DNA of 44,407 bases from Candidatus Poseidonia sp. GTDB lineage: Archaea > Thermoplasmatota > Poseidoniia > Poseidoniales > Poseidoniaceae. Positions 1 through 8,265 of this stretch are shown in pieces. Every line of letters starts with the position of its first letter. The stretch's first letter is position 1. Made by a program: the position numbers and the translations under genes. The stretch spans positions 1-44,407 of the forward strand of contig JADHNB010000004.1 of assembly GCA_016779705.1 (NCBI GenBank), in the 5' to 3' direction. Under the pieces are notes generated by a model that was given only the letters and a program-made list of their open reading frames with translations, did not search any database and was not told the origin of the DNA.

Positions 1-490
1 GGACATCTGGCAAGGCTATACCGGCTCCAAGGCCATCATCAACGGTCAACTCAGACCACACGATCAAGTCTCGAACGATGTCCCAATTTTCAGGATAGCT
101 CTTGTGAAATGGGGGTGGAGGCAACATGCGTTGGAGAATGGAATTGCGACAATTATTGCAGTTCTTGCACAACTGAATCTTGTTGTTGACATCGTTGGTT
201 CCCCCAAGGGAACGCGGATGGATGTGCTCCGTGTTGTGGTTGGTCCCTTCAAAGACGACCCCACAGAGAGGGCAGTCGGCCCGGTGCTGAAGCAATTTCA
301 ACTGATTTGTTTGGCTGATGGCAGTGCCCTTCGCCGTTTTTTTCTTACCTTCAAGGAATAATTTAGCACGATCAATGGACGAAGCGTACCGAACATTGAG
401 GTCCATCTTTGCCTTCTCCGGGAGTTTTTTGACCCACAGCGGGTTAATCAACCATCGCCAGAAATTTGGAAGGAAACGATGCGAAAACAT
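1..490 (-). CDS. HNH endonuclease, C-terminus cut by window edge
   Basis: Reading the minus strand from ATG at 490 gives an open frame of 163 codons that runs off the left edge. It contains a zinc-HNH core: CPLC near residues 73-76, then EHIHPRSLGGTNDVNN (about 88-103), then LCKNC (about 107-111). The order CxxC, (D/E)HxxPxxxGG, N, CxxC is the usual layout of HNH nucleases, in which the histidine and asparagine bind the catalytic metal and the four cysteines bind a structural zinc. The first 60 residues are basic and tryptophan-rich and not recognised. GC of the stretch is roughly 47%, well below the roughly 60% or more of the following genes, which suggests recent acquisition. It lies divergently, 32 bases from the RND transporter. 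The family also includes free-standing, restriction and mobile-element nucleases; which one this is cannot be told without the missing end. Confidence 0.82.
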   Translation of the reverse strand, partial: MFSHRFLPNFWRWLINPLWVKKLPEKAKMDLNVRYASSIDRAKLFLEGKKKTAKGTAISQTNQLKLLQHRADCPLCGVVFEGTNHNTEHIHPRSLGGTNDVNNKIQLCKNCNNCRNSILQRMLPPPPFHKSYPENWDIVRDLIVWSELTVDDGLGAGIALPDV

Positions 491-522
491 TCCTTCAAAA
501 GGCAGTTGACGGACCTTCGGCC

Positions 523-3500
523 ATGAGCCGTCGCTACGACCGCCTTGCGGATTGGCTCTTGCCTCGCAAGCGGGGCGCTCACATCGCCGTGATGCTGCTC
601 ACGCTGCTGATGATTCCCGGCGCCATGACCGCGCTGCAGCCCATCGACATGGAATCCTACGAGATGGAGTCACCCGAACTTTCGGCCCAGACGCTGGTCA
701 ACGAGGAATTCCCCAATTCCGAAATCATTCTCGGCTTTCTCGTCTCCACCCGTGACCCCGTTTACGTACCCGAGGTGAACGACTGGACACCGGTTCCCCG
801 AATGGCGGACGGTTCGCCCGATTACGCCTCCCTTATCCCTCCATCCGAGATGCTGGAAGCCGGCGAGCCGTGGAGCGGCATTGACGCGCCCACGGGGGGT
901 ATCCTCAACCTCACCGTGCTTCAGGAACTGGACACCAAGCTGAATTTGGTGTTGGAACACCCGTTGGGACCGGCCCTCAAGCCGCTGGTGAACGACGTCA
1001 CGGGTCACCGCTCCAACGGTGCCATCTCCCTCTCCGACCACTTTCGGGGCTTCATGAACAACACCTCCATCCTCACCCAACCGGGCCTCACCCCGCTGGG
1101 CGTGGTGACCGACCCCCCGACCAACTGGACCGATTGCTTTCCCTTGGCCTGCTTGACCTTTGACGACCCCAACGTCACCCAAGCCCACATCGACATGGCG
1201 GCCGCCCGCATGGCCGAGGCTTCGGACAACAATTTCCTTCGATGGCTGTCGCTGGACCGTGGCTTCAAGGCCGACTACACGGCGTATCAAGACGGCCCGA
1301 TTTTCGGCCAACTCCAAGCAGACGGCTCGTGGGAAGGGGCGCTCTGGGGCAAAGGCCGCTGGACGGCCTCCTCCACCTGGCTGCTCGTGCAACTTGACCG
1401 CACGCAACTGGAGACGATGGGATGGGAAGTCGTGTGGAAGGACGCCCATCAAGAAAAGCAGGTTCAATTCACCGACGAAGGTTTCCGTGTGGGCGGCTAT
1501 CGTTTGGCGGACGGGCAACTCGTGCTCCATCCGCCCCAGTACACCGAAGCGCAATGCCTTGAACTTCAAGCCCAAGGCGAGGGGTGCGCCACCGAATGGA
1601 GTTACATGGACCTCGAGGGTCATCTTCGCAGCCACGACCGCACCACCGTCACGTTGCTCTTGGGCCAAGGCGTGAACGTGGAAGTGAACCGCGAACTGCA
1701 ATCCAGCGCCGGGCTCATCGCCTTGATGGGCTTGGCCATCGTCGTTTTGCTCTTCTTCAGCCTGCGCCGCTGGTCGGACGTCGTCATCGTGATGTTCGCG
1801 TTGGGCGCCGCGTTGCTTTGGATGCAAGGCCTCATCGGCCACTTCGCCAACCTCACGGGATGGTTGGGGTTGAGCCTCATCGCTCGGTCGCAATTTTCCA
1901 ACCTGCTGCCCATCCTCGTGCTGGCCCTGGGCATTGACGATTCCTTGCACGCGCTCCACCGCTACAAGGAGGAGCGCGCCAACGGCAAGTCCAGCCACGA
2001 AGCGGGCCACATCACGCTCGCTCGGGTCGGGCGAGCCATCACGCTGACCTCCATCACCACGATGGCGGCCTTCGCTGCCAACCTGTTCAGCGACATCGCT
2101 GCCTTGCGCTCCTTCGGCATCGAGGCGGCCTTGGGCATCTTGGCGGCGTTTTTGCTCACCGGTCTTTGGGCGCCGCTTCTGCGGGTCAGCGCCGACGATT
2201 GGCTGGACGCACGGGCGGCCAAACGCAACCACAAGGAGGTCAAATCGCTCGTGAACCCTGCGTGGTTGCGAAGCGTCACCCACGGCTCGGGTCAACGTCG
2301 CACCTCCACCGTCATCACCCTCATCGCCGTGTTGCTCACGGTGCCGGCCGCCGTTGGCATGGCCCAACTGGAAGGCGACTTCGCGGTGGAAGATTTTCTC
2401 GACGAGCGCTCCGATTTCGCCGTGGGCGTGGACGAATTGTCCAAGCGGTTTGCCGATGAGGGCGAGCCGGCCAACCTGCTCATCCTCGGGGACGTGCTGG
2501 ACCCGAGGGTGTTTGCGGCCATTGACACGTTCCGTCAGGACATGGACGCCTTGCCCGAAGGCGTGCCGGACAAGATCACTCGTCAGCCCGACGGCACCAT
2601 TGACATCCTGGCCTTGGACGAGATGGTCTTCGCGGCTCAGGGCAGTTTGGTGCTCGACAGCGCACCGTTTGAGGCGGCCGGTTGGCAGCCTGAGGTGGAC
2701 GGGTTTGGCATGAACTGCTCGTTGGCGGGCAACGGCCCGCTGGTCGATACCACGGACCGGGACTGTTTGGCCTTCTTTTACGGCTTCCTGTCCCTCAACG
2801 GCGTGCCCGGCGTCGGCCCGATTCCTGACATCCCCGCCAGCATCGTCCAGCTCTACATCATGCCCGAGGTGGACCTCGACCCGACCCGGCCGTGGTTGGA
2901 CGTGAACGGCGAGCCCGCCGCCTACGGCATGATGCAGATTCGGTTTGGCATGACGCAACCCGAGGACTTCCCCGGCATGCAAGGCGGCGTGGCCGAAGTG
3001 TGGCGCGATTTGGAGGTCTTCACCAACCTCTCCAGCGGCACCTACGAAGAACCGGGCGAAGAGGAAGCGGACAAACCCCTGACGTGGGTTATGCTGACGG
3101 GTCGACCCATCACCCGCTACACCGCTTCCACGGCCATGCAAGACGAAATGCAGTCCTCGCTGATTCTCGGCTCGCTGTTCGTCCTCGCCTCGCTGTCCAT
3201 CGGCTTCCGTTCGCCCAAGCAAGCGGTCGTCACCTTCGTGCCCATTCTGCTGGTCGTGATTTGGCTCTACGGCCTGATGTACGTGGCGGGCTCCTCGCTC
3301 AACATCGTCACGGTGACCATCGCCACCATTTCCCTTGGCGTCGGCATCGATTACTGCATTCACGTGACCGAACGGTACCGTGAGGGGCGGGAAAACGGGG
3401 AATCCCACAGCGACGCTTTGGCTGCGGTGGGCGGTGCGTGCGGCTTGGCCCTGCTCGGCTCGGCCACCTCCGACATCGCCGGTTTCCTCGTCATCGCCCT

Positions 3501-3666
3501 CTCGCCGATGGGGCTGTTCAGCAACTTTGGCATCTTCTCGGCCGCCATGATCGCCCTCTCCCTCGTCGCCAGTTTGGTGTTGACCACCGCCGCCCTTGGC
3601 CTCATCTCAAGCCACGAAGACCTGCCGCATCCCCCGACCTCCAGCCCAGCTGACGAGGAAGCCTGA
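523..3666 (+). CDS. RND superfamily (MMPL-type) transporter
   Basis: 1047 residues with the duplicated RND architecture: one helix near residues 19-37, a large exterior loop (about 40-390), five helices (about 393-558), then a second set consisting of one helix (about 593-615), another loop and five helices (about 878-1027). The fourth helix of each half carries an acidic signature, LGIDDSLHALHRY in the first and GVGIDYCIHVTERY in the second; equivalent aspartates form the proton relay in MMPL and RND pumps. The family exports lipids and hydrophobic compounds; the substrate here is unknown, and no membrane-fusion protein is nearby. ATG 523 is preferred over an upstream in-frame start at 466, because the extra residues precede the usual basic N-terminus and would overlap the divergent HNH gene. 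Confidence 0.88.
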   Translation: MSRRYDRLADWLLPRKRGAHIAVMLLTLLMIPGAMTALQPIDMESYEMESPELSAQTLVNEEFPNSEIILGFLVSTRDPVYVPEVNDWTPVPRMADGSPDYASLIPPSEMLEAGEPWSGIDAPTGGILNLTVLQELDTKLNLVLEHPLGPALKPLVNDVTGHRSNGAISLSDHFRGFMNNTSILTQPGLTPLGVVTDPPTNWTDCFPLACLTFDDPNVTQAHIDMAAARMAEASDNNFLRWLSLDRGFKADYTAYQDGPIFGQLQADGSWEGALWGKGRWTASSTWLLVQLDRTQLETMGWEVVWKDAHQEKQVQFTDEGFRVGGYRLADGQLVLHPPQYTEAQCLELQAQGEGCATEWSYMDLEGHLRSHDRTTVTLLLGQGVNVEVNRELQSSAGLIALMGLAIVVLLFFSLRRWSDVVIVMFALGAALLWMQGLIGHFANLTGWLGLSLIARSQFSNLLPILVLALGIDDSLHALHRYKEERANGKSSHEAGHITLARVGRAITLTSITTMAAFAANLFSDIAALRSFGIEAALGILAAFLLTGLWAPLLRVSADDWLDARAAKRNHKEVKSLVNPAWLRSVTHGSGQRRTSTVITLIAVLLTVPAAVGMAQLEGDFAVEDFLDERSDFAVGVDELSKRFADEGEPANLLILGDVLDPRVFAAIDTFRQDMDALPEGVPDKITRQPDGTIDILALDEMVFAAQGSLVLDSAPFEAAGWQPEVDGFGMNCSLAGNGPLVDTTDRDCLAFFYGFLSLNGVPGVGPIPDIPASIVQLYIMPEVDLDPTRPWLDVNGEPAAYGMMQIRFGMTQPEDFPGMQGGVAEVWRDLEVFTNLSSGTYEEPGEEEADKPLTWVMLTGRPITRYTASTAMQDEMQSSLILGSLFVLASLSIGFRSPKQAVVTFVPILLVVIWLYGLMYVAGSSLNIVTVTIATISLGVGIDYCIHVTERYREGRENGESHSDALAAVGGACGLALLGSATSDIAGFLVIALSPMGLFSNFGIFSAAMIALSLVASLVLTTAALGLISSHEDLPHPPTSSPADEEA

Positions 3667-3750
3667 GCGGCGACGTCATTCGTCCACCGCGGGTGAACCG
3701 GGCGCCGTTTCTTGGCCTTCGCTTCATTCAGGCGACGACCGTCGGGCTGC

Positions 3751-4503
3751 CTAGGACGGAATCAACAGCACATCGGTTGTGCGCGAGATGGACGTTTCGT
3801 CGATGGCCGACCCCTCCAAATCACAGAAGGTGTAGCCGATGGTTTTGAGTTCGTTGAAGACCGCCAATTCCTCGTCCCATTGGGGGTGAGAGGTTCCCCA
3901 GCCAACCTCGCACAAGATGACCGGGCGTTGGGGCCACGCCCTCAAGGAGTCCAGCATGCCACGAAGGACAAGGTATTCCGAGCCTTCGACGTCGATTTTG
4001 ATGAAGGTCGGGACGGCCTCCGGTTTGCAAGTTTCGAAATGTTTGAGTTGGATGCGAACACGTTCCATGTCGTCCGAGGCCTTCGATTGGATGATGGTGT
4101 TCCAGCCGAGGTTGCCGTTGCTGGCCACGAAAATATCGACCTCAGCGTCGCTATCGCTCAATCCATAGTTGAACACGTGGGCGTCGTAGGAAACGTCGCG
4201 AAACGTTTCCTCACAGAGGCTGGCGAGATGAGGAAGCGGTTCAAACAAGTACATTGACCCTTTGAAACCGATTTTCTCAGCCAGCAAACGAGAGAAGAAC
4301 CCCACGTTTGCACCGATATCGAACACCACCGCATCCTGGTTCACGTAGGGTGTCACGGCCGAAATCAACGCCTCGTAACTCTCCTTCCGAAGTTCGTACC
4401 ACTTCATGGCTTCCTGGTGGGAGACGGACATCGCCGACCGTCGTTTTTCCATGAAGAGGGCCAAGCGATGCTTGAAACGGGTGAAGACGGTGCCTTTGCC
4501 CAA
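3751..4503 (-). CDS. FkbM family methyltransferase
   Basis: 250-residue class I SAM-dependent methyltransferase. Motif I is visible as VFDIGANVGFFSRLLAE (about residues 59-75), followed by LFEPLPH with the acidic residue that binds the SAM ribose, and the FkbM hallmark FIKIDVEGSEYLVLRG (about 167-182). FkbM proteins O-methylate sugars or polyketides, often on surface polysaccharides; the target here is unknown. The furthest upstream start is TTG at 4503, which has a GGTGG ribosome site about seven bases upstream and an AATAAAAG TATA-like box near 4537-4546; ATG codons at 4452 and 4431 are alternatives without such signals. It is convergent with the RND transporter and its TAG stop contains one of the very few CTAG sites in the window. 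Confidence 0.85.
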   Translation of the reverse strand: MGKGTVFTRFKHRLALFMEKRRSAMSVSHQEAMKWYELRKESYEALISAVTPYVNQDAVVFDIGANVGFFSRLLAEKIGFKGSMYLFEPLPHLASLCEETFRDVSYDAHVFNYGLSDSDAEVDIFVASNGNLGWNTIIQSKASDDMERVRIQLKHFETCKPEAVPTFIKIDVEGSEYLVLRGMLDSLRAWPQRPVILCEVGWGTSHPQWDEELAVFNELKTIGYTFCDLEGSAIDETSISRTTDVLLIPS

Positions 4504-4535
4504 AAAATTCCACCCACCCGTTCCTCGGAACGCCC

Positions 4536-4548
4536 CCTTTTATTGATT
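4536..4548 (-). promoter_or_regulatory. TATA-like box before the FkbM gene
   Basis: On the minus strand the AT-rich stretch AATCAATAAAAG sits about 34-44 bases before the TTG start at 4503. An archaeal start site about 26 bases downstream would fall just ahead of the GGTGG motif, giving a very short leader. This supports the TTG start; position inferred by eye only. Confidence 0.4.
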
Positions 4549-4643
4549 CCGACGCACCGAGTGAAGGCCCCGTCGGTCCAATGGCGCATGACGAAACCGC
4601 TGTTGGCGTAAGCATCATACCTTTCCCAATTCAAGGCCCATCC

Positions 4644-5639
4644 ATGTCCGCCGCCCAAGACTATTACCAGCAGGTCCTCGCGATGGGTCACACGCCCGAA
4701 CATGCACTGGCTTACACCCGTCAGCATTACCCCGATTTCGTCCCCGGTGTTTCCGCACCCGTCGCCGCGCCGGCGCCCACGCCGATGTCCCAACAACCCG
4801 TTCCCGCCGTTCAACCGGCGGCCCAAGCGCCGATTCAAGCGACTCCCGCCCCGATGATGGGCGCCAGTTCTGCGGTAAGCGCCCCCATGGCGGCGCCCAG
4901 CGCCTACGCCCCGATGGGCGTCCCGGTCCCCGCCAGCGGACCCTCGACCATGGTGTGGGCTGCGGTGGGGTGCATCGTGGTCGCGCTGCTGCTGTCCATC
5001 ATCGGCCAGTTCAGTCATTCGTGGATCGTCAACAACGAAGATGAAGGGTTCACCACAGGACTCAACACCGTTCGGATCGATTGTTCATTTGAGGATACAG
5101 AGGTTGATGTGGAAACATGCAAATCGTTTGCGTATGCGTTCCTTTCAGATGACTATGAAACGGCCAGCCAAGAGGACACCTCCGATGCTGATGTGATTCA
5201 AGTCGGAAGATACACCGAGTATTGTGACAACACCTATACGTTCACGGTTCAACTGATTGAAGCGTTCACGACGGATGCGGAGGAGCGCCAATCCGATATG
5301 GCCAATGCATCTGACGCCCGAGACACCTGCCTTGAAACGCCTGCAGCCGGCTCAACCGGCGGCATGGTGCTGTGGGTCGGCTCGCTCGCCGGCCTGCTGG
5401 GTGCCGTGATGTTGGGCGCCGGGGCAACCGGTCGCGCCCTGCCCGCCAACCTTGAGAAGCACGGTCACTGGACGGCCATCGCCGCTGGGGCCCTGATGCT
5501 GCTCGCCGTGCTCGTGTGGTGGGTCTTGTTGCCCGATACGGAACTCGACACCAGCGCCGGCATGGGCGTGTGGATGACGGTGCTGGGCGGCCTTGCCGGC
5601 ATCGCCGCCGGCGTGATGACCCTGCTCGACCAAAAGTGA
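4644..5639 (+). CDS. Four-helix membrane protein with exterior cysteine-containing domain
   Basis: 331 residues, not assigned to a family. It starts with an amphipathic helix ending in YTRQHYPDF, like small helical motifs at the N-terminus of other archaeal membrane proteins. Next comes a Pro/Ala-rich linker (about 35-100), a membrane helix (about 102-122), an exterior domain of about 100 residues with four cysteines that could form disulphides, and three closely spaced C-terminal helices. The exterior domain (about 5041-5340) is near 50% GC, with its first 120 bases near 43%, whereas both flanks of the same gene are over 70%. This indicates domain replacement or relaxed codon use. ATG 4644 is preferred over an in-frame start at 4581 because the protein then begins directly with the amphipathic helix. 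Confidence 0.72.
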   Translation: MSAAQDYYQQVLAMGHTPEHALAYTRQHYPDFVPGVSAPVAAPAPTPMSQQPVPAVQPAAQAPIQATPAPMMGASSAVSAPMAAPSAYAPMGVPVPASGPSTMVWAAVGCIVVALLLSIIGQFSHSWIVNNEDEGFTTGLNTVRIDCSFEDTEVDVETCKSFAYAFLSDDYETASQEDTSDADVIQVGRYTEYCDNTYTFTVQLIEAFTTDAEERQSDMANASDARDTCLETPAAGSTGGMVLWVGSLAGLLGAVMLGAGATGRALPANLEKHGHWTAIAAGALMLLAVLVWWVLLPDTELDTSAGMGVWMTVLGGLAGIAAGVMTLLDQK

Positions 5640-5730
5640 GCGGCGTTTTCGCATCGGTGGCTTCATCAAGGGTTGCGTCAGCGGAAGGGTTGCTGTCCCC
5701 GGGGTTGGCCCCAGGAGAGTGGTGAGGACG

Positions 5731-7464
5731 ATGACCGAAAACGAGGCGAAGCGACCTGACGACGAGGACGAAGACGACGACTGGATGAAGTACGCCACCG
5801 CCAGTTTCGGCGAGACGGATTATTCCCTCTGGGACGACGTTGAGCCCGTTGAAGAGGACGAAGCCCATGCGGCGGAAGTGGCCATGCAGTTGGGCACCCA
5901 CGTCGAGGAAATTCCTCGCGCCCCCTCCGCGGCCGGTCACAAACATCTGGTTCGCGAGGGCACCTGCGACGCCTGTTTGGGTCGCGTCGGTGGCAAGCGT
6001 ATCTACGGCCAATCCTTCGAAGACGCCGGGGCTGGTGTTCGGGCCAGCGTGGTGGAGCAAGACCAGCACATGGCCAACGCTCGCAAGGCGGCCCCGCTGT
6101 GTCCGTTTTGCGAAAACTTGTTTGAAGAAGTCGACCTGTTGGCCGATATCATTCACGACGCCGTTGGACCCTATGACCTCACTCGGCTCCAGTTGGGCGC
6201 TCGATTTCCGAAGGACCAAACGGACACGGAGGAAGACCTTCGAAAGCGCTTGGGCGCTGGCGGTTCTGAACCCTTGAAATCGGCCCTCGTCGACCAGATT
6301 GGCGCCCGACTCAAGGACCGTTTGGACGGGGTCGCGATGGTTAACGACAAGCCCGACATTCTGGCGCTCATCGACGTGTTAACGCTCACCGTTGAATTGG
6401 ACGTGCGAGCGGTCTACGTGTACGGGCGCTACCGAAAATTGGAGCGCGGCATTCCCCAGACCCGTTGGCCTTGCCGAGCCTGCAAAGGACGCGGGTGCGA
6501 GCGCTGCGACCAAACGGGGCTGCAATACAAACGCAGCGTCCAAGACCTCGTGGGCAACCCGATGTTGGCGATCTTTGAGGGGACCGAGCACGCCTTCCAC
6601 GGCATGGGTCGTGAGGACATCGACGTTCGGTGTCTGGGACGGGGTCGTCCCTTCGTGTTGGAAATCAAGGAGCCAAAAAAGCGGGCGTTCAACGCCGAGA
6701 AGTTAGCGGAAATCATCAACGAAGCCGCCAACGGCTCGGTGGAGGTGTCGTCCATCCGCCCTTCGAGCCGAAGCGAAGTGGTGCGCATCAAGGACACGCC
6801 CGCCGAGAAATCCTACACGATTCGTTTCACCATTGAGCCGATGAGCGAAGCCGAATACGCCGTGCTCACCGCCCCGGTGGACATGACGAAGGAGGACGTG
6901 CAGGAACGCAGCAAGAAGCGACGGCGACAGCGTCGCGGCGACAAGGATGAGGACCGAACCAAGCCGCTGGCCACGCCCATCGACGTGCCCGCCACCGGTC
7001 CTAGCGAAGCGGAACTCAAGAGCATGAAGAAACCCGAATTGGTGGCCCTTTGCGAGACCCACGGGCTTGCCAAGACGGGGACGAAGGACGAATTGATTCA
7101 ACGCATCGTGGAAGCCTTGCCCCCTGCTCCGGCGATGTTGGACCTGCCCGACGACGAGACCATCCTCAAGGTCATCGAGGGCTTGAACGGCATCAAGCTG
7201 GCCCAGCGCACGCCCGACCGGGTGGCGCACCGTCGCTCCGACCTCATCCGTAAGCGGACCGTGTTTGAAGCCCACACGCCCTTCATCGAAATCAACGAGG
7301 ACGGGCAGCGGGAAATCGAATTCACCCTGCGTTGCGAATCGGGGACCTACGTCAAAGAAACGGTGCACGGCGACAACGGCCGCACCCAACCTTGCGTGGC
7401 AGCGCTCATCAAAGCCAAGTGCAACGTCCTCTGGTTGGACGTGGGTGACATCCACGCCGATTGA
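5731..7464 (+). CDS. pus10: tRNA pseudouridine synthase Pus10 with inserted SAP domain
   Basis: 577 residues. Pus10 forms pseudouridine 54 and 55 in the T-loop of archaeal tRNAs. An acidic leader (about 1-50) precedes the THUMP-like zinc module with CDAC and CPFC pairs, then a further CRACKGRGCERC cluster. The catalytic region reads GMGREDIDVR (about 291-300), where Asp296 matches the catalytic aspartate of the TruA/Pus10 fold, followed by GRGRPFVLEI. A basic KKRRRQRR stretch and a SAP-like segment (about 426-463, ELKSMKKPELVALCETHGL) are inserted before the conserved C-terminus ESGTYVKE...HGDNGRTQP. SAP domains bind nucleic acid, and I know of none in standard archaeal Pus10. Start: ATG 5731 after GGTGAGG; GTG 5719 is an alternative. 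Confidence 0.93.
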   Translation: MTENEAKRPDDEDEDDDWMKYATASFGETDYSLWDDVEPVEEDEAHAAEVAMQLGTHVEEIPRAPSAAGHKHLVREGTCDACLGRVGGKRIYGQSFEDAGAGVRASVVEQDQHMANARKAAPLCPFCENLFEEVDLLADIIHDAVGPYDLTRLQLGARFPKDQTDTEEDLRKRLGAGGSEPLKSALVDQIGARLKDRLDGVAMVNDKPDILALIDVLTLTVELDVRAVYVYGRYRKLERGIPQTRWPCRACKGRGCERCDQTGLQYKRSVQDLVGNPMLAIFEGTEHAFHGMGREDIDVRCLGRGRPFVLEIKEPKKRAFNAEKLAEIINEAANGSVEVSSIRPSSRSEVVRIKDTPAEKSYTIRFTIEPMSEAEYAVLTAPVDMTKEDVQERSKKRRRQRRGDKDEDRTKPLATPIDVPATGPSEAELKSMKKPELVALCETHGLAKTGTKDELIQRIVEALPPAPAMLDLPDDETILKVIEGLNGIKLAQRTPDRVAHRRSDLIRKRTVFEAHTPFIEINEDGQREIEFTLRCESGTYVKETVHGDNGRTQPCVAALIKAKCNVLWLDVGDIHAD

Positions 7465-7499
7465 CGCCCTGAAAGGGCGGTGGGTCATCGTCGCGGTGC

Positions 7500-7507
7500 T
7501 TATATGG
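7500..7507 (+). promoter_or_regulatory. TATA box for the rpl21e operon
   Basis: TTATATGG lies 77 bases before the rpl21e start, in a GC-rich setting. Transcription would begin near 7527, leaving a leader of about 50 bases that contains the GGAGG ribosome site at 7564-7568. It separates the ribosomal/RNA polymerase operon from pus10. Confidence 0.6.
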
Positions 7508-7576
7508 GGATGGTCAGTCGGCGAGTTGCTCCGAAGAGGCGCTTGCGCTGAATTGGGGAAAAAGGAGGCGAACCAA

Positions 7577-7867
7577 ATGAAGCGCTCAAAGGGTCAGCGA
7601 ATGGGCACCCGAAGCATTTTGCGACGACGGAAGACCGAACGAAGCCGTTTGAACATCCGCCGCGTCATGCACGAGTACGAAGAAGGCGACCGCGTGGCCA
7701 TCGTGTTGGACGGTGGCCAACAGGCCGGTATGCCTCACCGCCGCTTCCACGGCCGAACGGGTTTCATCCAGAAGCGCCAAGGCGTCGCTTGGATCGTTGC
7801 GGTTAAAGACGGTAACATGCAGAAGACCGTGATCGCTCGCCCCGAGCACCTCCGCCCACTCGAATGA
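7577..7867 (+). CDS. rpl21e: 50S ribosomal protein L21e
   Basis: 96 residues matching archaeal and eukaryotic L21e in length and sequence: the N-terminal basic stretch, then YEEGDRVAIVLDGG, then PHRRFHGRTGFI and the C-terminal PEHLRPL. The protein belongs to the large ribosomal subunit and has an SH3-like barrel fold. A strong GGAGG lies eight bases before the ATG, and longer in-frame readings upstream are rejected because they run through the promoter. It is the first gene of the classic archaeal order rpl21e, rpoF, DUF655, rsmA. Confidence 0.95.
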   Translation: MKRSKGQRMGTRSILRRRKTERSRLNIRRVMHEYEEGDRVAIVLDGGQQAGMPHRRFHGRTGFIQKRQGVAWIVAVKDGNMQKTVIARPEHLRPLE

Positions 7868-7877
7868 GGGATTCACC

Positions 7878-8231
7878 ATGACCGAAGAAGAGAGATTCCT
7901 GGACTTTGCCACCGTTCGCGAGATGCTGTACGACGCTCAAGACCGTCGAGGCTCCCTGAAGTACGAGCAGAAGTGGGCCCTCCAGCACGCTGAATGGGCC
8001 GCCAGCGAGGCTCGCAACGGTATCAAGACCGACCCCGCCGTGTTCGAAGAACTCCGCACCAAACTCTTGGGCGTTGAGACCTGCGCCAAGCACCCCGACC
8101 TCGCCGCCAAGCTGGCCGAATTGATGCCCGCCGCACCCGAGGATGTTCGTGCCGTGTTTGGCTCCAAGCGCATCAAGATTGAGGACAGCGAAATCAACGC
8201 TGTGCTTGACATCGTGCGTCAAGTCATCTGA
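7878..8231 (+). CDS. rpoF: DNA-directed RNA polymerase subunit F (Rpb4-like)
   Basis: 117 residues with the all-helical pattern of archaeal RpoF: an N-terminal FLDFATVREML region followed by the HRDC-like C-terminal half, with LMPAAPEDVRAVFGSKR and a final helix ending in VLDIVRQVI. RpoF pairs with RpoE to form the stalk of RNA polymerase, which helps open-complex formation and elongation. The gene begins ten bases after rpl21e, in the conserved order seen across Euryarchaeota, so co-transcription is expected. Confidence 0.93.
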   Translation: MTEEERFLDFATVREMLYDAQDRRGSLKYEQKWALQHAEWAASEARNGIKTDPAVFEELRTKLLGVETCAKHPDLAAKLAELMPAAPEDVRAVFGSKRIKIEDSEINAVLDIVRQVI

Positions 8232-8265
8232 TGCGGTTTTCCGCACCCACCCACGGTGATGAAGC

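Noticed and set aside
670-3408. 912-codon open frame on the minus strand, opposite the left transporter
   Set aside because: It is the exact antisense of a protein with clear RND motifs. Its composition (many Gly, His, Arg, Gln) is that of a mirror frame in high-GC codon use, and it shows no motif.
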